This document shows, piece after piece, positions 34,032-42,301 of a DNA stretch of 64,000 bases; positions within the stretch are counted from its first letter, which is position 1, and each line of letters opens with the position of its first letter. The notes under the pieces are model-generated. The model made no database searches, had not been told where the DNA came from, and saw only the letters and a list, made by a program, of their open reading frames with translations. Location of the stretch: assembly GCA_035560415.1 (NCBI GenBank), contig DATMZG010000117.1, positions 1-64,000 on the forward strand, in the 5' to 3' direction. The DNA comes from DATMXT01 sp035560415 (GTDB lineage Bacteria; Bacillota; Clostridia; Oscillospirales; Feifaniaceae). The position numbers and the translations under genes are program-made.

Positions 34032-34967
34032 ATGGGACAGGCGGTCATAATCATTCGACAGATGGCGACGCTCTTTATCATGATGGGGGTCGGATACGCG
34101 GCAATCAAGCTCCGCCTGCTCTCCGAAGCGGCAATGGACGCAATGGCGACCTATGTGGTCTCGGTTGCGATGCCGGCCGTCGTGCTCTCCTCGGTGCTCG
34201 GAGTCGGCGACCGGTCGCTGCTCTTTTCCTCCCTCTCCATCATCGTCATTGCCCTCGCCATGCTCCCGTTCATGGGGCTTATCGGTTACGGCTTTGGCAG
34301 ACTGTGCCACTTAAAGGGGCCGACCCTGAACATCCATCTGGCCGAAACCCTTTTTTCAAACTCCGCCTTTATGGGCATTCCCCTCGTGTCGGCGCTCTTT
34401 GGCAGCGAGGGTCTGCTCTGTCTCGCCATTTACAACTTCACGAACAACTTCGTGCTCTACACCTACGGCATCGGGCTGACCTCGGTCTCGCCGGAGCGCG
34501 GCACCTTTAAAGGCGCCATGAAGAAAATGGCAAACCCCGTCACGATTGCGGCGCTGCTCGGCTTTGCCATGGTCATGGCGGGGCTGAAGCTGCCGGAGGT
34601 GGCTTCCAGCGCGGTCTCGTCCATCGGCAGCACTTCGTCGCCGGTCTCAATGGTCTACATCGGCGGCGTGCTGACGAGGCTCGACTTTTCGGCCATGCTG
34701 CGCCGCGCCTCCATTTTGCTCACGATTCCGGTCCGGATGGTGCTCTTTCCGATTGCGCTGCTCTTGGTGCTGCGCCAGACCGGACTCTACCCCGTCTTTG
34801 CCGAGACGCTGACCCTCATCGCCGCGCTGCCCCCCATGGTCGGGGTGTCGCTGCTGGCCAGGGCCGGCGGTTCCGACTATGTCTATGCCACCGAATATGT
34901 GCTGATCGGCACGCTGCTGTCGGTCATCACAATCCCGGCCGTCTGCTGGGCCATGGCCATGATCTGA
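34032..34967 (+). CDS. AEC family permease (auxin efflux carrier-like)
   Basis: 311-aa membrane protein with about ten helices in two five-helix halves. SVAMPAVVLSSVLG and the symmetrical ALPPMVGVSLLARAGG near the C-terminus are the crossover regions of the AEC/PIN fold. Bacterial members export or import organic acids such as malate. GGGAG before the ATG. It follows the MBL gene by 72 bases and is probably co-transcribed with the GNAT gene after it. Confidence 0.85.
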   Translation: MGQAVIIIRQMATLFIMMGVGYAAIKLRLLSEAAMDAMATYVVSVAMPAVVLSSVLGVGDRSLLFSSLSIIVIALAMLPFMGLIGYGFGRLCHLKGPTLNIHLAETLFSNSAFMGIPLVSALFGSEGLLCLAIYNFTNNFVLYTYGIGLTSVSPERGTFKGAMKKMANPVTIAALLGFAMVMAGLKLPEVASSAVSSIGSTSSPVSMVYIGGVLTRLDFSAMLRRASILLTIPVRMVLFPIALLLVLRQTGLYPVFAETLTLIAALPPMVGVSLLARAGGSDYVYATEYVLIGTLLSVITIPAVCWAMAMI

Positions 34968-34990
34968 ATCCCGCCAGGGAGGGATATACA

Positions 34991-35470
34991 GTGTTCACTT
35001 TTTTGCCGGTGCCGCCCTTGACCGACGGAGTCATCACGCTCCGCCTTGAGGAATGTGTGCCCATGAAAGCCGGCGAGTGGGCCCCCTCCTACAACTTTTT
35101 AAACTATCTGGGAAACGCCCCCATCGGGCACATCCATCTGCGCATCGGGACAAACGAGTTTATTTACTACGGCGGCAACATCGGCTACGGCGTCCGGGAG
35201 CCCTACCGCGGCCACGGATACGCGGCGAGGGCCTGTCTTTTGGTGCCCCCCGTCGCCCGGGCCCACGGCATGGAGGAGCTCATCATCACCTGCGCGCCCG
35301 ACAACATCGCCTCCATCCGAACCATTGAGCACATCGGGGCCCGCTTCGAGGGGGTCGTCTCCATTCCCCGCTGGAGCGAACTGCGCGACCGGGGGCTCAA
35401 GTTCATCAACCGGTACATCTGGGACATCTCGGGCTATGCGCCGGGGGTTTACGGCGGGGCGGGGGACTGA
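34991..35470 (+). CDS. GNAT family N-acetyltransferase
   Basis: 159-aa acetyltransferase. The acetyl-CoA binding segment GYGVREPYRGHGYAARAC carries the RGxGxA loop of the family, followed by IITCAPDNIASIRTIEHIGA, the typical beta5-alpha4 region. Substrate unknown. GTG start with AGGGAGGG seven bases upstream; it begins 23 bases after the AEC permease gene. Confidence 0.85.
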   Translation: MFTFLPVPPLTDGVITLRLEECVPMKAGEWAPSYNFLNYLGNAPIGHIHLRIGTNEFIYYGGNIGYGVREPYRGHGYAARACLLVPPVARAHGMEELIITCAPDNIASIRTIEHIGARFEGVVSIPRWSELRDRGLKFINRYIWDISGYAPGVYGGAGD

Positions 35471-35543
35471 CCCGTCAGCTTATGATGACAACGCCAACAA
35501 AGGGGAACATTCCCCGTCAATCCTGAAAGGGGCTATACACGCA

Positions 35544-36176
35544 ATGAAAAATTTTGACCTTACACTATATCTTTGCACCGACCGGCACTGGCTGGGTGAG
35601 CTGACCCTTGCCGACGCCGTTGAGCGGGCCATTGACGGCGGCGTGACTCTCGTCCAGCTGCGCGAAAAGGACATTTCGACCCTTGACTTCCTTGAGAGCG
35701 CCCGCACTGTCCAGGCGGTCTGCCGCCGGCACGGAGTACCCCTCATCATCAACGACCGCATTGACATCGCCCTGGCCATAGACGCCGAGGGCGTCCATGT
35801 GGGACAGGACGACATGCCCTGCGCCATTGCCAGACGCATTTTGGGAGAGGACAAGGTCATCGGCGTCTCGGTCCACACGCTTGAGGAGGCCAAACGCGCC
35901 ATTGAGGACGGGGCCGACTACGTCGGCATCGGTGCCGTGTTTATGACCTCCACAAAGCAGGTCTCCCGCGCCATGACCAAGGACGAAGTGCTGAACATCC
36001 TCGAAAACGCCGACATTCCGGCCTGCGCCATCGGCGGCATCGACGAGGAGACAGGCCCCGGGCTCGCGGGGCTCGGGCTCGACGGCATCGCGGTCATCTC
36101 CTCCATTTTGTCCCGTCCCGACATTGCGGAGGCAGCCAGGCGCATGCGCGACGTGGCGGAGATGATCATTGGGTAG
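35544..36176 (+). CDS. thiE: Thiamine-phosphate synthase ThiE
   Basis: Joins HMP pyrophosphate and THZ phosphate to thiamine phosphate. 210 aa TIM barrel. Visible family motifs are VTLVQLREKD, PLIINDRIDIALA, GVHVGQDDMP, YVGIGAVFMTSTK and ACAIGGID, covering diphosphate and substrate loops. No other thiamine synthesis gene and no TPP element lies here, in contrast to thiT. ATG 35544 begins the conserved sequence; longer in-frame readings belong to the preceding gene region. The end overlaps the HAD gene by eight bases. Confidence 0.93.
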   Translation: MKNFDLTLYLCTDRHWLGELTLADAVERAIDGGVTLVQLREKDISTLDFLESARTVQAVCRRHGVPLIINDRIDIALAIDAEGVHVGQDDMPCAIARRILGEDKVIGVSVHTLEEAKRAIEDGADYVGIGAVFMTSTKQVSRAMTKDEVLNILENADIPACAIGGIDEETGPGLAGLGLDGIAVISSILSRPDIAEAARRMRDVAEMIIG

Positions 36177-36804
36177 CACGAAACTCTATATTTTCGACTT
36201 TGACGGCACACTGGTCAACACGATGGAGCTGTGGGACAACATGACCCGCCGCTTTCTCCGCCTTTACGGGATTGAGATTGACGACGACACGCTGAGCTTT
36301 CTCAACACCCAGAACTTTAAAGAAGCCCTGCGGTACTTCATAGAAGTGCTCGGCGTGCCGGAGAGCCCCGAAGTCATCGGGGACAAGTGGTACGACTTCG
36401 CCGTGTCAATTTTCAAACAGGAGGCAAAGCCGCTGCCCGGGGCGCCCGAGTGCCTCGACCGGCTGCGGGAGGGCGGCGCTAAACTCGTGCTCTTCACGCT
36501 GTCGCCCCGCCCGCTTGTGGACATGCTGATGGGTGAGCTCGGCCTTGCCGGACGGTTTGACCGCACGTTTATGGGCGGCGAAACCGCGAGCCCCAAGACG
36601 GAGGCCGCGGCCTTTCTGGAAATTGCGCAGCGCATGGGGGCGGACCCCGCCGACACCCTTGTCGTCGAGGATTCGCCCTACGCCTGCGAGGCGGCCCGCC
36701 TTGCCGGAATGAAAACCTGCGGCGTATGTATATCCAACAAACATGCATCCACACTAAGAGAAATGTGCGACTTTGTCATAAGCGATTATTGCGAGCTGAA
36801 ATAG
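36169..36804 (+). CDS. HAD-family phosphatase
   Basis: 211-aa haloacid dehalogenase-like hydrolase of the phosphoglycolate phosphatase/PgmB type. Motif I is FDFDGTLVNT (nucleophile D10, D12), motif II LFTLSP, motif III the Lys in SPKTEAA, and motif IV VVEDSPYACEAA. A helical cap (about 17-85) lies between motifs I and II. The TTG start overlaps thiE and has GGAG seven bases upstream. Tight coupling to thiE makes a phosphatase for a thiamine intermediate conceivable, but the family is too broad to claim it. Confidence 0.85.
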   Translation: MGSTKLYIFDFDGTLVNTMELWDNMTRRFLRLYGIEIDDDTLSFLNTQNFKEALRYFIEVLGVPESPEVIGDKWYDFAVSIFKQEAKPLPGAPECLDRLREGGAKLVLFTLSPRPLVDMLMGELGLAGRFDRTFMGGETASPKTEAAAFLEIAQRMGADPADTLVVEDSPYACEAARLAGMKTCGVCISNKHASTLREMCDFVISDYCELK

Positions 36805-36875
36805 CGGCTGATTATATCACGGACCACAACATCTTGTTGCGGCATCAATATCGGCCGGACAGTTTGCGATGGATA

Positions 36876-36927
36876 TTCCCTATAAAAATACGGCGGTTCT
36901 GGAGAGCCGCCCCATTTTTTATAGGGA
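36876..36927. terminator. Nested palindrome and terminator after the HAD gene
   Basis: GGCGGTT (36892-36898) pairs with AGCCGCC (36905-36911) and is followed by CCATTTTTTA. Around it CCCTATAAAAAT and ATTTTTTATAGGG form an outer arm pair, so the whole is a 50-base nested palindrome that could act on either strand. The rest of the 312-base gap holds the gdhA promoter and leader. Confidence 0.65.
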
Positions 36928-37006
36928 TTCGTCACATTAGACAAAAAATACGCGATATTTTCTGCGCTTAAAACCTTGATAATGTACAATACTTCCCCCG
37001 CTTTGC

Positions 37007-37035
37007 TTGACTTTCCTATCGTTAGAAATTAAACT
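37007..37035 (+). promoter_or_regulatory. Promoter of gdhA
   Basis: TTGACT (37007-37012), 17 bases, TAAACT (37030-37035), with a leader of about 75 bases before the start codon. Confidence 0.55.
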
Positions 37036-37045
37036 ATATGTGGCC

Positions 37046-37074
37046 GTTCCCGCATACGTGCATACAGCGGGAAC
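37046..37074 (+). promoter_or_regulatory. 5'-leader hairpin of gdhA
   Basis: GTTCCCGC (37046-37053) pairs perfectly with GCGGGAAC (37067-37074) close to the predicted transcript start. It may protect the mRNA from 5' decay or regulate it; no T run follows. Confidence 0.4.
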
Positions 37075-37117
37075 AGGTCGTTATTTGTGTAAATTATTTT
37101 TGAGGAGGCAAACAATT

Positions 37118-38464
37118 ATGAACGCTTACATTGCCCGCGTTATTGAAGGGGTCAAGGAGCGCAATCCCGGAGACGCGCTTTTCCTGCAGACGGTAGAGGA
37201 AGTTTTCAAATCTCTGGAGCCCATCGTTGAGAAGCATCCCGAGTATGAAGAGATGGCCCTTCTTGAGAGAATGGTCGAGCCCGAGCGGCAGATCATTTTC
37301 CGCGTGACCTGGGTCGATGACGCTGGCAAGGTTCATGTCAACCGCGGCTTCCGTGTTCAGTTCAACGGCGCAATCGGACCCTACAAGGGCGGCCTGCGCT
37401 TCGCTTCCAACGTCAAGGTCGACACCATGAAGTTCCTCGGCTTTGAGCAGACTTTCAAGAACAGCCTGACCTCGCTGCCGATGGGCGGCGCCAAGGGCGG
37501 CTCCGATTTTGACCCCAACGGCAAGTCCGACGCTGAAATCATGCGGTTCTGCCAGGCCTTCATGACCGAGCTCTATCGCCACATCGGCCCCGATGTGGAC
37601 GTTCCCGCCGGTGACCTGGGTGTCGGCGGCCGCGAGATCGGCTATATGTATGGCCAGTACAAGCGCATCAAGGGTGTCTGGGAGAACGGTGTTTTCACCG
37701 GTAAGGGCCTGTCCTACGGCGGCTCCCTCATTCGTCCCGAGGCCACCGGTTTCGGTGCTGTCTACTATGTTGAGGAAGTCATGAAGCATGTCGGCGATAC
37801 CCTGAAGGGCAAGACCGTCGCTGTCTCCGGATTTGGCAACGTTGCTTGGGGCATCACCAAGAAGTGCGCTGAGCTGGGCGCCAAGGTCGTCACCCTCTCC
37901 GGCCCCGACGGCTATATCTACGACGCCGACGGCGTCGCCACCGACGAGAAGATCGAGTACATGCTTGAAATGCGCGCTTCCGGCCGCAATAAGGTCAAGG
38001 ATTATGCCGACAAGTTCGGCGCCAAGTTCTTCGCCGGCGAGAAGCCCTGGGGCGTCAAGGCCGACATCATCATGCCCGCCGCCACCCAGAACGACGTCGA
38101 CATGGCCGAGGCCAAGAAGATCGTCGCCAACGGCGTCAAGTACTACATCGAAGTCGCCAACATGCCCACCACCAACGACGCCCTCTCCTTCCTCCAGAAG
38201 AACTGCAAGGTCGTCGCCCCCTCCAAGGCCGTCAACGCCGGCGGCGTCGCCACCTCCGGCCTCGAGATGAGCCAGAACTCCGCCCGCCTTGCTTGGTCCG
38301 CCGAGGAAGTCGACGCGAAGCTCCACACCATCATGAAGAACATCCATGACGCTTCCGCCAAGGCTGCCGAGGAGAACGGCTTCGGCTACGACCTCGTCGC
38401 GGGCGCCAACATCGCCGGCTTCATCAAGGTTGCCGACGCCATGATCGCGCAGGGCCTCATCTAA
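37118..38464 (+). CDS. gdhA: Glutamate dehydrogenase
   Basis: Interconverts glutamate with 2-oxoglutarate and ammonia, the ammonia hub of amino-acid fermentation. 448 aa, hexameric small-subunit family; GPYKGGLRF and PMGGAKGGSDFDPNGKSD hold substrate-binding and catalytic lysines, and SGFGNVAWG is the nucleotide loop. Cofactor preference (NADP or NAD) is not certain. The start follows GAGGAGG. Codon choice differs from its neighbours, with more GCT and GGT and frequent AAG/ATC, which fits strong expression. It has its own promoter and a strong terminator. Confidence 0.95.
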   Translation: MNAYIARVIEGVKERNPGDALFLQTVEEVFKSLEPIVEKHPEYEEMALLERMVEPERQIIFRVTWVDDAGKVHVNRGFRVQFNGAIGPYKGGLRFASNVKVDTMKFLGFEQTFKNSLTSLPMGGAKGGSDFDPNGKSDAEIMRFCQAFMTELYRHIGPDVDVPAGDLGVGGREIGYMYGQYKRIKGVWENGVFTGKGLSYGGSLIRPEATGFGAVYYVEEVMKHVGDTLKGKTVAVSGFGNVAWGITKKCAELGAKVVTLSGPDGYIYDADGVATDEKIEYMLEMRASGRNKVKDYADKFGAKFFAGEKPWGVKADIIMPAATQNDVDMAEAKKIVANGVKYYIEVANMPTTNDALSFLQKNCKVVAPSKAVNAGGVATSGLEMSQNSARLAWSAEEVDAKLHTIMKNIHDASAKAAEENGFGYDLVAGANIAGFIKVADAMIAQGLI

Positions 38465-38490
38465 GTAAATCATTCGGATATAGATTTGCA

Positions 38491-38523
38491 AAACAGCCGC
38501 TCCCATGGGAGCGGCTGTTTTTT
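38491..38523. terminator. Bidirectional terminator of gdhA and the QueG-like gene
   Basis: A 14-bp perfect palindrome (38491-38504 with 38507-38520) followed by TTT on plus and by TTTTGC on minus. It separates two convergent genes. Confidence 0.9.
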
Positions 38524-38535
38524 AAGTACGAGAAT

Positions 38536-39210
38536 TTATTTTTTCAATGCGCGCAGGGTGTAGGGGCATTTGACAAAGCATTGGCCGCACAGGGCGGTCG
38601 ATATGCCGTAGTTTTCAAGCGACATGGCCTTGGCCGCGGCGTCGCAGGCCGGCATGTCGAACATCTCGTCGCGGTCGGTGCCGGCCCGCCATAGCGTGCC
38701 GAGAATGGCCCCGGCGGGGCAGGCCCGAAGACACGCGGTACACCCGCCGCAGCGGGACTTAGGCATGGGAATGCCCGGCGTGAGCGGTGCGTCGGTCACA
38801 AGCGTCGAGAGCCGCACGGCGCTGCCGTACTGCGGTGTGACCAGCAAATTGCTCTTACCGAGCCAGCCGAGCCCTGCTCGCATGGCGATGGATTTGTGGG
38901 GCAGCAGCGTGCGCCCGAATGCGGTGACGACGCGGCCCGTCGTCTGAGCCCACGCGGCATGACCTCGGGCGGTCAGAAAATCTTCGGCCGCCAGCACCAG
39001 CTTGTCGAGGTCGGCGTTGAGGGCGTGGTAGGCGTCGTAGTAGAGCCGGGTCGGGCCGTTTTGCATGTCGGAAAGCACCTCGGACGGAATGCGCTTTGCG
39101 ACGGCGAGGCCCCGCGGCCATCCGCAGCCAAGGTCTGCGAGGTCGGCGCAGTCCGCGAGGTCCGAGCCGAGTTCGGCCATGAGTGAGCGCAGTTCACGGG
39201 TCAAATCCAT
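38536..39210 (-). CDS. Short QueG-like [4Fe-4S] protein
   Basis: 224-aa relative of epoxyqueuosine reductase. SIAMRAGLGWLGKSNLLV matches the conserved QueG segment, followed by an 8-cysteine ferredoxin module (CGGCTACLRACP, a single Cys near CDAA, and CGQCFVKCP). It is about 130-150 residues shorter than QueG and lacks its HEAT-repeat tail, so it may be a different cobalamin or Fe-S reductase. No other queuosine gene is nearby. The stop is followed at once by a terminator. Upstream lies a CRISPR remnant. Confidence 0.7.
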   Translation of the reverse strand: MDLTRELRSLMAELGSDLADCADLADLGCGWPRGLAVAKRIPSEVLSDMQNGPTRLYYDAYHALNADLDKLVLAAEDFLTARGHAAWAQTTGRVVTAFGRTLLPHKSIAMRAGLGWLGKSNLLVTPQYGSAVRLSTLVTDAPLTPGIPMPKSRCGGCTACLRACPAGAILGTLWRAGTDRDEMFDMPACDAAAKAMSLENYGISTALCGQCFVKCPYTLRALKK

Positions 39211-39243
39211 TTAAATTAAATGCCTCCTCAATATGCGCATGCG

Positions 39244-39546
39244 ATTCCACCCTCGTCCCCATGTGGGGGGGAGTGCAGATTAAAATCATTGCCTCGGCTC
39301 AGGTATTCAAATTTCAATCCTCACTCCCCGCGAGGGGAGTGACTGATTACCAACACAAAGGGCGACGGCAAAGAGGGATTTCAATCCTCACTCCCCCGCG
39401 AGGGGAGTGACTCATTAAGAAAAAACGCGTGGCAGCTGGCCTCACTATTTCAATCCTCACTCCCTGCATGGGGGCGGCATGCTGATTAACAATATTGCCC
39501 GACGCGAGGAGCTATTTCAATCCTCGCCCGCCGTCAGAGAAGGGCC
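39244..39546 (-). CRISPR. Degenerate orphan CRISPR array, type I-C-like repeats
   Basis: Five repeats of about 33 bases start at 39244, 39311, 39378, 39447 and 39514. On plus they read from ATTTCAATCC to GGGGAGTGAC, i.e. ending GGATTGAAAT on minus, as in type I-C repeats. Spacers are 39277-39310, 39344-39377, 39412-39446 and 39480-39513: 34, 34, 35 and 34 bases, all different. Copies 2 and 3 are nearly identical (one extra C in 39378-39411); copies 1, 4 and 5 are worn. The rightmost, leader-side copy runs into the lysR stop, and no leader or cas gene is seen in the window, so adaptation looks dead. Confidence 0.85.
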
Positions 39547-40424
39547 CACTTGCAGGAGACCCGGAGCGACTCGGTCAGGTGGCGCAAAAATGCACGGGCT
39601 GCCGCCGACATGCGGCTGCGGTCTCTTAAAATGACCCCGAGCTGCCAGAAGGCCGGCGGGTCCAGCGGCAGTGTCGCCACCTTATAGGCGCAGCGGCGAA
39701 GTACGAGTTCCGGCAGCAGGCTGACCCCCAGCCCCGCCTCCACCATCGACATGATGGTGTAGTCGTCCCGCACCCGAAAGACGGTGCGGGGGGTCAGGTC
39801 GTTTTGGGCCAGAACGCCGCGGATTTCGTAGTCGTTGCCCTCGTCGAGGGCGATGAAGGGCTCCTCCGCCAGCCGCGCCAGCGGAAAGGACGCCTCTTTG
39901 GCCATGGGGTGGCCGGCCGGCAGCACGGCCAGAATGCGGTTGCGTAAGAGCGGGATGACGTCGAACTCCCGGCGGGGGTAGAGCCCCAAAAAGCCGAAGT
40001 CGACCCGGCCCTCGGCCACCCACCGCTCGGTCTCGGGGTAATCGCTTTGCAGCAGCTCAAAGCTGATGCCGGGGTGGGAGTCGAGAAAGGACTTGATGAG
40101 GGGCGGCAAAATGTGGCAGGAGACGCTGGAGAAGGCGCCGATGCGCACGACGCCCGACTCCATGCCCCGCAGGGAGGCCGCGGCGTCGGCAAGTTCTCTG
40201 GAACTGGCGCAGACGGCCTGCACCTGCGGCAGCAGCGCCGCGCCCTCCGGTGTCAGCCGCACGCCGGAGCGGTCCCGCAGCAGCAGCGTCGCCCCGAGTT
40301 CCGCCTCAAGGCCGGCCAGCATGTGGCTGATGCCGGACTGAGTGTAGCCGAGGGCCTCCGCCGCCTTGGTCAGGCTCCCGAGCTCCACCGTCCGAATAAA
40401 GGCGTCGTATCTGCCGTCCGCCAT
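39534..40424 (-). CDS. LysR family transcriptional regulator
   Basis: 296-aa regulator with an N-terminal winged helix-turn-helix (about 1-60; SLTKAAEALGYTQSGISHMLAGLE) and a two-lobed effector domain (about 90-290). It is divergent from the ammonia-lyase operon across a 191-base gap, the classical LysR layout, so that operon is the probable target and one of its substrates the probable co-inducer. The gap has two TTTCATG direct repeats (40450 and 40491 region) that may be part of the site. Its stop codon lies in a decayed CRISPR repeat. Confidence 0.92.
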   Translation of the reverse strand: MADGRYDAFIRTVELGSLTKAAEALGYTQSGISHMLAGLEAELGATLLLRDRSGVRLTPEGAALLPQVQAVCASSRELADAAASLRGMESGVVRIGAFSSVSCHILPPLIKSFLDSHPGISFELLQSDYPETERWVAEGRVDFGFLGLYPRREFDVIPLLRNRILAVLPAGHPMAKEASFPLARLAEEPFIALDEGNDYEIRGVLAQNDLTPRTVFRVRDDYTIMSMVEAGLGVSLLPELVLRRCAYKVATLPLDPPAFWQLGVILRDRSRMSAAARAFLRHLTESLRVSCKWALL

Positions 40425-40475
40425 TTTCTATCACTCCAAATCACAAAATTTCATGTAAACATTCGAAATATTTGT

Positions 40476-40504
40476 TTTACTAATACTTTATTTCATGATA
40501 CACT
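40476..40504 (+). promoter_or_regulatory. Candidate promoter of the ammonia-lyase operon
   Basis: TTTACT (40476-40481), 17 bases, TACACT (40499-40504). The weak -35 box would suit an activator such as the divergent LysR protein. Confidence 0.45.
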
Positions 40505-40615
40505 TATTTTAAAAGAAACGCAAGTTTTTCGTTTGACGCCTGAATTTGGGGCCGCGCCGTAAGTTTTTTTGTGTATTGAAGAACCAAATCAAATTTATAA
40601 CAGGAGGCAAATGCA

Positions 40616-41038
40616 ATGATTGGAGAAAAAGTGATTCTGCGGGTGCGCATGTCGGCCGGGGAGGCCCACTATGCCGGCGAGCTGGTCAACGGCTCGCACA
40701 TCCTCGACTTCTGGGGCGACGTCGGCACCGAGCTGGCTATTCGGCTGCACGGGGACGAGAGCCTGTTTGTCGGCTACAAGGAGGTCAAGTTCACAGCGCC
40801 CGTCTACGCCGGCGACTTCATGGAGTACCACGGCTGGATTGAGAAGGTGGGCAACTCCTCCTTCACCTGCAAATTTGAAGCCTGGAAAGTCATTGAGCTG
40901 GCCCGCGAAGAGGGACTTGCCATCTCGGCCGCAAACGTCCTCGCTGAGCCCGTGCTCTGTGCAGAAGCCGAGGGCACCCTTGTCGTCAAGAAAGAGTTCC
41001 AGCGCGGCGCGCAGGACAAGGCTTTCGCGGTGAAATAA
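40616..41038 (+). CDS. Beta-aminoacyl-CoA ammonia-lyase, hotdog fold (Acl/Kal-like)
   Basis: 140-aa hotdog-fold protein. The segments SAGEAHYAGELVNG, WGDVGTELAIRL, FTAPVYAGDFMEYHGWIEK and CKFEAWKVIE agree, from memory, with beta-alanyl-CoA:ammonia lyase of Clostridium propionicum, and less closely with 3-aminobutyryl-CoA ammonia-lyase (Kal) of lysine fermentation. Such enzymes convert beta-alanyl-CoA to acryloyl-CoA, or 3-aminobutyryl-CoA to crotonyl-CoA, releasing ammonia. None of the lysine-pathway partners (KamA, KamDE, Kdd, Kce) is here. First gene of the operon; its TAA overlaps the next ATG by one base. The substrate is inferred. Confidence 0.75.
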   Translation: MIGEKVILRVRMSAGEAHYAGELVNGSHILDFWGDVGTELAIRLHGDESLFVGYKEVKFTAPVYAGDFMEYHGWIEKVGNSSFTCKFEAWKVIELAREEGLAISAANVLAEPVLCAEAEGTLVVKKEFQRGAQDKAFAVK

Positions 41039-41244
41039 TGAACAAGGCAGTGATTGCGTTCGAGCGGTGCAAGGAGTGTCACTACTGCATGCGCTTTTGT
41101 CCCAAGAAGCTCATCACGCCGGGCGACAAGCTCAACAAGTCCGGCTACTATGTGCCGGTCATAGACAGTGAGGGCTGCACCGGCTGCGCCACCTGCGCCA
41201 AAATTTGTCCCGAGGGTGCCATCACGGTAGAGAGGGGGGAGTGA
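41038..41244 (+). CDS. 2-oxoacid:ferredoxin oxidoreductase, ferredoxin (delta) subunit
   Basis: 68-aa 2[4Fe-4S] ferredoxin. Two cluster motifs are seen, CKECHYCMRFCPK and CTGCATCAKICPEG. Its place directly before the alpha, beta and gamma genes identifies it as the electron-carrying delta subunit, which passes electrons from the thiamine centre to soluble ferredoxin. The start shares a base with the preceding stop. Confidence 0.92.
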   Translation: MNKAVIAFERCKECHYCMRFCPKKLITPGDKLNKSGYYVPVIDSEGCTGCATCAKICPEGAITVERGE

Positions 41245-41245
41245 C

Positions 41246-42301
41246 ATGGGCGCACCTGAATTTTTGCAGGGCAACATCGCCCTTGCCGAGTCGGCCATCC
41301 GCGCCGGCTGCCGGTTTTACTTCGGCTATCCCATCACCCCCGCCAGTGAGATGAGCGAATATTTCGCAGCCCAAATGCGTGACCGCGACGTCACGTTTGT
41401 GCAGGCCGAGACCGAGGTCGCCGCTTTCAACATGATTGCCGGCGTCGCGGCCGGCGGCCAACGCGGCATGACCGGCACCTCAGGCCCCGGGCTCAGCCTC
41501 GGCGCCGAGGCCATGTCTTTCATGGCGGCCGCGGGACTGCCGACCGTCGTGGTCGACGTCATGCGCCCCGGCCCCGGCGACGGCGAGATTCTGGCCGCGC
41601 AGGGCGACTATTTCCAGGCCTGCAAGGGCAACGGCCACGGCGACTACAACGTGCTGGTGCTGGCCCCATGGTCGGTGCAGGAGGAGGCGGACCTCGCCTA
41701 CGAGGCTTTCGACCTCGCCGAAAAGTACTTAAACCCCGTCATTTTGCTGACCGACGCGTCGCTCGGAAAAATGCGCGAGTCCTGCGTACTGCCGGAGCCC
41801 AAAGCCATTCCCGCGGTCACATGGAAGGGCGCCCTGACCGGCAGTGAGGACGGCGGCAAAAAGGTCATCACGACCTGCGGCGACGGCGCCGACCAGTACG
41901 AGGCCTTCAACCGCGCCCTGCAAAAGAAGTTTGCCAAAATCGCCGCCGCCGAGCAGCGTTGGGAGTCGACCGGCTGCCAGGACGCCGACATCGTCATTGT
42001 CGCCTACGGCTCGGTCGCCCGCATTGCGATGGGCGCCATGGAGCTGGCCCGCTCTGCCGGCATGAAAATCGGGCTCATCCGGCCCATCTCGCTGTGGCCC
42101 TTCCCCAAGAAGGCCTTCGAGGGGCTGGACGGCAAGCAGTTCGCGGTCTTTGAGCTGTCGGCCGGCCAGATGGTCGAGGACGTCATGCTGTCGGTGAAAA
42201 ACAAGGACGACGTCCACTTCTACGGCCGCATGGGCGGAAACCTGCCCACTCCGGCGGAGCTCTATGGGGAGCTTAGGAAAATTGCGGGAGGTGGCAGATA
42301 A
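41246..42301 (+). CDS. 2-oxoacid:ferredoxin oxidoreductase, alpha subunit
   Basis: 351 aa. N-terminal pyrimidine-type domain with GYPITPASEMSEYF and FVQAETEVAAFNM, then the transketolase C-terminal-like domain. With the beta, gamma and delta genes this is a four-gene oxidoreductase that converts a 2-oxoacid and CoA to acyl-CoA, carbon dioxide and reduced ferredoxin. The separate four-gene layout, GYPITPASE motif and size favour a branched-chain or 2-oxoglutarate type (Vor/Kor) over single-chain pyruvate oxidoreductase; the substrate is unproved. One base separates it from the ferredoxin stop. Confidence 0.9.
   Translation: MGAPEFLQGNIALAESAIRAGCRFYFGYPITPASEMSEYFAAQMRDRDVTFVQAETEVAAFNMIAGVAAGGQRGMTGTSGPGLSLGAEAMSFMAAAGLPTVVVDVMRPGPGDGEILAAQGDYFQACKGNGHGDYNVLVLAPWSVQEEADLAYEAFDLAEKYLNPVILLTDASLGKMRESCVLPEPKAIPAVTWKGALTGSEDGGKKVITTCGDGADQYEAFNRALQKKFAKIAAAEQRWESTGCQDADIVIVAYGSVARIAMGAMELARSAGMKIGLIRPISLWPFPKKAFEGLDGKQFAVFELSAGQMVEDVMLSVKNKDDVHFYGRMGGNLPTPAELYGELRKIAGGGR

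Noticed and set aside
37094..38506. 470-aa minus-strand open frame opposite gdhA
   Set aside because: Antisense of an intact GDH gene; Gly/Val/Asp-rich composition typical of such shadows, and no ribosome binding site.
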